Shown: positions 6,001-7,869 of the stretch, piece after piece
Layout of the letters: the number at the start of each line of letters is the position of its first letter
How positions within the stretch are numbered: position 1 is the first letter of the stretch
Assembly (NCBI GenBank): GCA_023247285.1
Contig: JAHFGU010000066.1
Coordinates: 1-7,869 of the forward strand
DNA: 7,869 nt
Origin: Candidatus Omnitrophota bacterium
GTDB taxonomy: Bacteria; Omnitrophota; Koll11; Aquiviventales; Aquiviventaceae
Reading direction: 5' to 3'
Notes under the pieces: model-generated
Told to the model about the DNA's origin: nothing
The model's input: the letters and a program-made list of their open reading frames with translations, nothing else
The model's database searches: none
Position numbers and translations under genes: made by a program

Positions 6001-7869
6001 GCGTATGCCTCCAAGTTGACGCGGGGACGCCGGACGCGGGATCTCGCCCTTGGCGCGGCAGGCCTGGCGGATGTTCGCACGGTCGATGATTGGCGTTTCA
6101 ATGAGCAGCACTATGGGGCGATGCAGGGCCGGAAGCGCACCGAGTTTGCGGGTGAGCTGGTCGAGGTCATCCTGCGGCTGTGGGACCAGGAGCCCAAGCT
6201 GCTGAACGCCGATGCTGCCACGATGGCCAAGCGCCTCACGGAGCGGTGGGCCGCACTCCATCCGCCCGTGTCCGAGAACGCCCTCAACCGCGCCGAAACC
6301 ATCAATGCCCATGCCAAAGATCCGGCGCTCGTGCACCGCTTCATGCCGGCGACCGTGGCCCGCTTGCGATCGGCGTATGCGCAGGCGCATGGCTCTCGTA
6401 CGCCATTCACGGTTCGAGCCTTTTTGAGCCAGTTGTGGACGGATACGGATCCGACAAAGGCCGGCCGGCCCGGCACGGATGAAAGCACAGAGGCGGCAGT
6501 CCTGCGCGGCTCGTTATTCAAGGCCGGCCAACTTCACCAGGCGCTCGCCATTCGAATCAATGGGAACGATGTGCTCTACGACGAAAGAGCAGACGTCCTA
6601 ATTCCACACGGGGCGTTCGTCGACGTCGTGGTCCGAGAGCAGATCGAAACACCAAAGAAGCCGGCTACGCAGAAGAAGCCCCCCATGACCAAGACCCCGT
6701 CTCATCAACCGCCGGATGATTTCATCGACACGTTGGGACTCCAGACGCGGAAGACCAATGTCCTGGAACGGGTTGGCATCACCAAGGTGTCGCAACTCCT
6801 CCGCCTGCATGAAGAAGACCTTTTATACTTAGGGTCTGCAAGCACACGCGGGATGGGGTCAGGCGGCATCGAGCAGGTGAAACAGGCGCTTCAACAGCGA
6901 GGGCAGTCGCTCGCCCCTGTTTCTCTCGCGCAACAACTGGAAATTGGTCAGCGGTACGGTCTCTCAATGTGGGGGCTCTGCGCGCTGTTCTTCGATCAAG
7001 GAATCGAGACCATCGCTCAACTGCGTGAATGGGCGAAGGGACCACGCCGGGACACGGTGGCCGGCCTTTCCCGCTACCAGACTGCTGCACTCTATGCCCA
7101 GATTGCAGACAGCCTGAAGATGTACGAGCAAGTCGGCCAGGCACTCCAGACCATCGTCATCGAATTGGAGCATGCGATCGCGCATCTTGATGCCAGCGAC
7201 ACCCCGCGCCGCCTCGCCGAGGCCTGCGTGGCGCTGGCGCACCGCATCCAAGGACGACCGAAGGCCCGAGACGCTGCCATCGTTATGCTCGCAGGCCTCC
7301 TCACTACGCACCCGATCACCGATGACCGCGACTGGGCGAACGCCGCCCGGCAGCACGAACCCCTCGCCTCCGATTTTGAGGCCCTGGCTGTCTTCGACCA
7401 CCTCCTCAAGCAGGCCGATGCCCGCCGCCGCGGCCTGCCACCCGGTGATGCGCTCAACGCCCCCGGCTTCTCGGGCATGGGTGCGGTGGATGTGCCGCAG
7501 GACGCCTCGCGGCCGCCGCACGGGGCGATCGCGCGCGCGCGAGCCACGTTCCTCGATGGGGCCACGCGGCTCAACATGGCGGATGACCTCGATCGATTGC
7601 TCGTCACGCTGGAGCTGCTGAGCCCTGCCCTCCGGCAGGCACGCCCGTCCCTCCGGGAACTCCACCACGCCGCGCAGACGCTCTACGAAGAGTTGGACTG
7701 GCTGCGGGTGGTGGTGCAGCGCGGCGCGGCCGCGACGCGCGACGACCACCACGCGCTGGCCGATGCCTATCTGCGGCTCCTGGAACGCGCCGCGGAGCAG
7801 TTGGCTGCACAGCGCAGGGCATGGCAGATTGCGCTGCAGGTGAGCCGGTGGCTCTTCCGGGACAAGCCA
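1..7869 (+). CDS. Interior of a giant multidomain membrane-associated protein, open at both ends (2623 codons seen)
   Basis: Frame +1 is open across every base, with no in-frame stop from codon 1 to codon 2623. The first in-frame ATGs (bases 13 and 43) lack a Shine-Dalgarno-like sequence just upstream, so I treat the protein as continuing before the window; it also has no stop at the right edge. The coding frame is confirmed by close matches to cofactor-dependent phosphoglycerate mutase (residues 1777-2065) and to the RNA polymerase alpha-CTD (2239-2303). Four predicted membrane helices near the start suggest membrane anchoring, with most of the chain on one side, probably cytoplasmic by the positive-inside rule. 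Low-complexity linkers separate the modules (738-790, 874-889, 1035-1055, 2216-2238). Most of the chain resembles no family I recognise. Giant ORFs like this are reported from Candidatus Omnitrophota, but the assignment is inference. The overall function is unknown. Confidence 0.95.
25..168 (+). other. Protein segment: first pair of predicted transmembrane helices (residues 9-56)
   Basis: Residues about 9-29 (core MSWVLGILVVLFVPF) and about 35-56 (core AFLLSVIMLATLSIFG) are two hydrophobic stretches of membrane-spanning length. A short polar turn (NGYKY) separates them, as in a helical hairpin. A long, strongly basic region follows, which places the flanks on the cytoplasmic side by the positive-inside rule. 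More helices may lie upstream of the window. This is a by-eye hydropathy call. Confidence 0.75.
169..1179 (+). other. Protein segment: basic, tryptophan-rich inter-membrane domain (residues 57-393), unrecognised
   Basis: About 335 residues lie between the two membrane hairpins, so both ends are on the same side of the membrane. The region is very rich in Arg, which suggests a cytoplasmic location. Its first part is unusually rich in tryptophan: W82, W87, W88, W93, W108, W110 and W117 fall within 36 residues, followed by W143, W144, W157 and W171. Such aromatic and basic content could line a membrane surface or bind a ligand, but I do not recognise a family. The later part (about residues 267-345) is helical and highly charged. 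It includes a stretch near 281-316 with helix-turn-helix-like spacing (ARRLGVHEDIVSQMEREF). Confidence 0.55.
1180..1332 (+). other. Protein segment: second pair of predicted transmembrane helices (residues 394-444)
   Basis: Residues about 394-416 (core LGIWLLLLAIPVLLYPFV) and about 423-444 (core LLPVGFGAGGLGLLGFALGI) are hydrophobic and of membrane-spanning length. The second is Gly-rich, which suits close helix packing. The connecting loop is short (HAVPASAAS), so this is again a hairpin. Basic residues precede it (DGKRHR, 383-388), consistent with a cytoplasmic N-terminal flank and return to the same side. Together with the upstream hairpin this gives at least four spans. Confidence 0.75.
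1333..2211 (+). other. Protein segment: unrecognised soluble region after the membrane helices (residues 445-737)
   Basis: I do not recognise this region. It starts with a Trp/Pro-containing segment (DWSVDNLPPWQLKPNDW) right after the last membrane helix. A helical stretch follows (about 462-500, FLEDIAQHLNDRETIRGML), then a basic aromatic stretch (RSWWFWPRR, 507-515) and a short beta-looking run (GLVLRLVFIYS, 524-534). The rest (about 550-737) is mostly charged and helical, with alternating Glu/Lys/Arg. Codons are locally less GC-rich near bases 1560-1960 (for example TTA, GTA, CTA, AGA), but the frame is unbroken. Confidence 0.45.
2212..2370 (+). other. Protein segment: Pro/Ala/Ser/Thr-rich flexible linker (residues 738-790)
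   Basis: About 50 residues are dominated by Pro, Ala, Ser, Thr and Gly (for example ASPTNSPTASAGAASGRPAA), with almost no hydrophobic core residues. This is typical of an unstructured tether between domains and marks a clear module boundary inside the giant protein. A charged helical block beginning LSPEDQARVERL follows at once. Confidence 0.75.
2371..2670 (+). other. Protein segment: charged helical block and short linker (residues 791-890), unrecognised
   Basis: Residues 791-873 look wholly helical, with regularly spaced Leu and Ala (ERLAAALLSKELRK, LRGTLETLASGQLSLEEQ, RIRHALLDALN). A second low-complexity linker follows at 874-889 (APTPATPNAQQSAGP). The block is bracketed by two linkers, so it is probably an independent small helical domain. 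No family is recognised. Confidence 0.5.
2671..3060 (+). other. Protein segment: alpha/beta (Rossmann-like) domain of unknown function (residues 891-1020)
   Basis: The pattern alternates helices and hydrophobic strands. After a helix (KLREAIRRAP, 923-932) comes a strand (TPVVVCVADL, 935-944), then SRVVIVAPDKWG (961-972), then RVRVVEYDQT (996-1005) after another helix. Three parallel-type strands in this spacing suggest a three-layer alpha/beta fold. No P-loop, GxGxxG or other diagnostic catalytic motif is evident, so no reaction is proposed. The domain sits between linkers at 874-889 and about 1035-1055 (KRPAAAPLPNPAA), which supports treating it as a separate unit. Confidence 0.5.
3166..4374 (+). 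other. Protein segment: long unrecognised mixed region (residues 1056-1458)
   Basis: About 400 residues have no family I can name. The first part (to about 1170) includes a helix (VPLAMLMHQLVIERQVARHD) and a short beta stretch (GLIFVSTPLGEIEVAAD). The middle has a beta-looking section with LTLLRPLPDRLLTLVGAG and then FKIQFAGSVHDT. A His-containing motif follows near residue 1290 (GEIHSHGIPLLVGRAFYAEH). The last part (about 1310-1458) is helical and Arg-rich. The HSHG motif resembles metal- or phosphate-binding loops only superficially, and I assign no function. Confidence 0.4.
4375..5328 (+). other. Protein segment: unrecognised region directly before the mutase domain (residues 1459-1776)
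   Basis: It begins with a mixed alpha/beta portion (VGDLLRVTFWRAGYQLHAVR, then TVWCWVGQLGRTIDVWLDAP) that looks like a small beta-sheet followed by a helix (AQAILKRLKEQGAI). Next come a possible strand-loop unit (KALILPINHITGIDLDH), helices through about residue 1700, and an aromatic stretch (DWRYWRRDPDM, 1718-1728). The final part (ARYRFDPATKTYTPFAGG) reads like a beta hairpin. I do not recognise any of it. Confidence 0.4.
5329..6195 (+). other. Cofactor-dependent phosphoglycerate mutase (GpmA-like histidine phosphatase) domain, halves in permuted order (residues 1777-2065)
   Basis: Two blocks align to dPGM, the enzyme that interconverts 3- and 2-phosphoglycerate through a phosphohistidine. 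The first block (about 1777-1882) matches the C-terminal half of the family: ESLRDVIVRAVPAY, then VLLSAHGSSLRSL with the second catalytic His at 1834, then FPLGTLIRLRLD. The second block (about 1941-2065) matches the N-terminal half: LFVLRHGQTIW with the phosphorylated His at 1947, GWTDVDLTADG, YASKLTRGRRT with Arg2008 at the place of E. coli Arg62, and WRFNEQHYGAMQG with Glu2035 at the place of Glu89. Standard dPGM has the opposite order in one chain of about 230-250 residues. All four catalytic positions are present, so an active fold is plausible. Small differences: AHGSS instead of AHGNS, PLG instead of PTG, and about six extra residues after RHGQTIW. Activity on phosphoglycerate is not proven; another phosphatase or mutase role is possible. 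Confidence 0.88.
5644..5820 (+). other. Protein segment: connector joining the two swapped mutase halves (residues 1882-1940)
   Basis: About 59 residues separate the last strand of the C-terminal half (ATHVLF) from the first strand of the N-terminal half (LFVLRHG). The connector has a helix (REKVIELKNLLDQKG, 1892-1906), a possible strand (IRYAEIALSV) and a second helix (SQRVLNALAAGAT). In ordinary dPGM the chain ends soon after this strand with a flexible tail that helps close the active site. The connector occupies the place of that tail and links it to the native N-terminus, as a permuted enzyme requires. Confidence 0.65.
6196..6645 (+). other. Protein segment: helical region with a possible beta-grasp-like end (residues 2066-2215)
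   Basis: Residues 2066-2155 look helical (ATMAKRLTERWAALHPP; ALVHRFMPATVARLRSAYAQ) and resemble nothing I recognise. They occupy the position where ordinary dPGM would carry its C-terminal half, but no such half is here. Residues about 2172-2213 (LFKAGQLHQALAIRINGNDV followed by DVLIPHGAFVDVVVRE) have the strand-turn-strand and 'INGxxV ... L..G..V.V' rhythm of small beta-grasp domains such as TGS or ThiS. This is a weak, by-eye resemblance. Confidence 0.4.
6646..6714 (+). other. Protein segment: Lys/Pro-rich linker (residues 2216-2238)
   Basis: Residues ETPKKPATQKKPPMTKTPSH and the following QPP are almost entirely Lys, Pro, Thr and Gln. This is a basic, disordered tether. It separates the region following the mutase domain from the alpha-CTD-like domains and could add non-specific affinity for nucleic acid. 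Confidence 0.75.
6715..6909 (+). other. RNA polymerase alpha-CTD-like helix-hairpin-helix domain (residues 2239-2303)
   Basis: The segment IDTLGLQTRKTNVLERVGIT, then VSQLLRLHEEDLLYL, then GMGSGGIEQVKQALQQRGQSL follows the RNA polymerase alpha C-terminal domain pattern (L.LS.R..N.LK...I.t...L......L.....G.kSl.EIK..L...Gl.L). In RNA polymerase this domain binds UP-element DNA and activators. Of the E. coli DNA-contacting residues, Arg265 and Asn268 align with Arg2250 and Asn2253, and Gly296 aligns with Gly2286. Lys298 and Ser299 are replaced by Gly2288 and Gly2289. About four extra residues (near GSAST, 2278-2282) lie before the hairpin. The domain is fused downstream of a metabolic-enzyme-like domain and is not part of an RpoA chain. 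DNA binding or protein binding are both possible. Confidence 0.8.
6952..7128 (+). other. Second, diverged alpha-CTD-like domain (residues 2318-2376)
   Basis: About 15 residues after the first copy, the pattern recurs: YGLSMWGLCALFFDQGIETI, then AQLREWAKGPRRDTVAGLS, then RYQTAALYAQIADSLKM. The LxLS start, the GIETI..L second-helix signature and a V.GLS turn before a final helix all fit the alpha-CTD frame. The Arg and Asn that contact DNA in RNA polymerase are replaced (Trp2324 and Cys2327 by my alignment), so this copy probably does not bind DNA in the canonical way. It is probably a duplicated structural module. Confidence 0.55.
7129..7869 (+). other. Protein segment: helical C-terminal region running off the window (residues 2377-2623), unrecognised
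   Basis: This region is almost entirely helix-forming, rich in Ala, Leu, Arg, Glu and His, and breaks into helices of 15-30 residues (ALQTIVIELEHAIAHLD; RRLAEACVALAHRIQG; DRLLVTLELLSPALRQA). One glycine/proline-rich break lies near 2480-2510 (GLPPGDALNAPGFSGMGAVD). The last 80 residues could form a coiled coil or helical bundle (ADAYLRLLERAAEQLAAQRR). No family is recognised. The frame is still open at the last base. Confidence 0.5.

Noticed and set aside
3847..6390. Two long abutting minus-strand ORFs (3847-5313, 488 codons; 5314-6390, 358 codons), and another at 73-1083 (336 codons)
   Set aside because: They lie exactly antisense and in codon register with the + strand frame. In GC-rich genes this register lacks stops because TTA, CTA and TCA codons are rare on the sense strand. 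Their translations are low-information and Arg/Gln-rich, while the + frame has clear dPGM and alpha-CTD matches.
6376..6405. AHGSR in residues 2129-2133 as a second copy of the dPGM AHGNS motif, which would complete a conventional dPGM after the RHG half
   Set aside because: The surrounding sequence is helical (RLRSAYAQAHGSRTPF). It lacks the preceding ESL..I..A.P helix and hydrophobic strand, and lacks the LR and P.G features that follow the true motif. The copy at 1834 has all of these.
6821..6840. TATACT at 6824-6829 as a promoter -10 box in a locally AT-richer patch
   Set aside because: It lies inside the alpha-CTD-like coding segment, has no -35 element at suitable spacing (CCGCCT there), and no new gene starts downstream.
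7530..7541. Alternating CG run as a simple repeat, Z-DNA or phase-variation tract
   Set aside because: It is only about 12 bases long, encodes Ala-Arg repeats in frame, and is expected by chance in GC-rich coding sequence.

Overview
The whole window is the inside of one very large protein-coding gene. Frame +1 runs from base 1 to base 7869 (2623 codons, an exact multiple of three) with no stop codon, no convincing start and no intergenic gap. The gene therefore probably continues past both edges. In DNA this GC-rich (well over 60 % GC by eye), an unbroken frame of this length cannot arise by chance. Two stretches in the frame match known protein families closely, which confirms it is the coding frame. 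No RNA genes, mobile elements, CRISPR arrays, promoters or terminators are visible.

The organism is a GC-rich bacterium. Enormous, mostly unannotated multidomain ORFs with a few recognisable modules are a known trait of Candidatus Omnitrophota and some other candidate phyla. Omnitrophota is my best guess, but it rests on architecture only.

Layout by residue (r): r9-56, two membrane helices; r57-393, a basic, tryptophan-rich domain with a possible helix-turn-helix; r394-444, two more membrane helices; r445-737, unrecognised soluble region; r738-790, Pro/Ala/Ser/Thr linker; r791-873, helical block; r891-1020, alpha/beta (Rossmann-like) block of unknown function; r1035-1055, linker; r1056-1776, long unrecognised mixed region; r1777-2065, cofactor-dependent phosphoglycerate mutase (dPGM, GpmA, histidine phosphatase) domain with its two halves in swapped order; r2066-2215, helical region ending in a possible beta-grasp-like segment; r2216-2238, Lys/Pro linker; r2239-2303, a domain resembling the C-terminal domain of the RNA polymerase alpha subunit (alpha-CTD); r2318-2376, a second, more diverged copy; r2377-2623, helical C-terminal region continuing past the edge.

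The most notable observation is the dPGM domain. The C-terminal half of the fold (ESL..I..A.P helix, AHGSSLR motif, P.G strand) comes first. The N-terminal half (RHGQT, GWTDVDLT, FNEQHYGAMQG) follows about 60 residues later. Together they hold all four catalytic positions, and no second copy of either half exists in the window. This is the arrangement expected of a circularly permuted phosphoglycerate mutase inside a giant, probably membrane-anchored protein, next to tandem alpha-CTD-like DNA- or protein-binding modules. How these parts work together cannot be read from the sequence.
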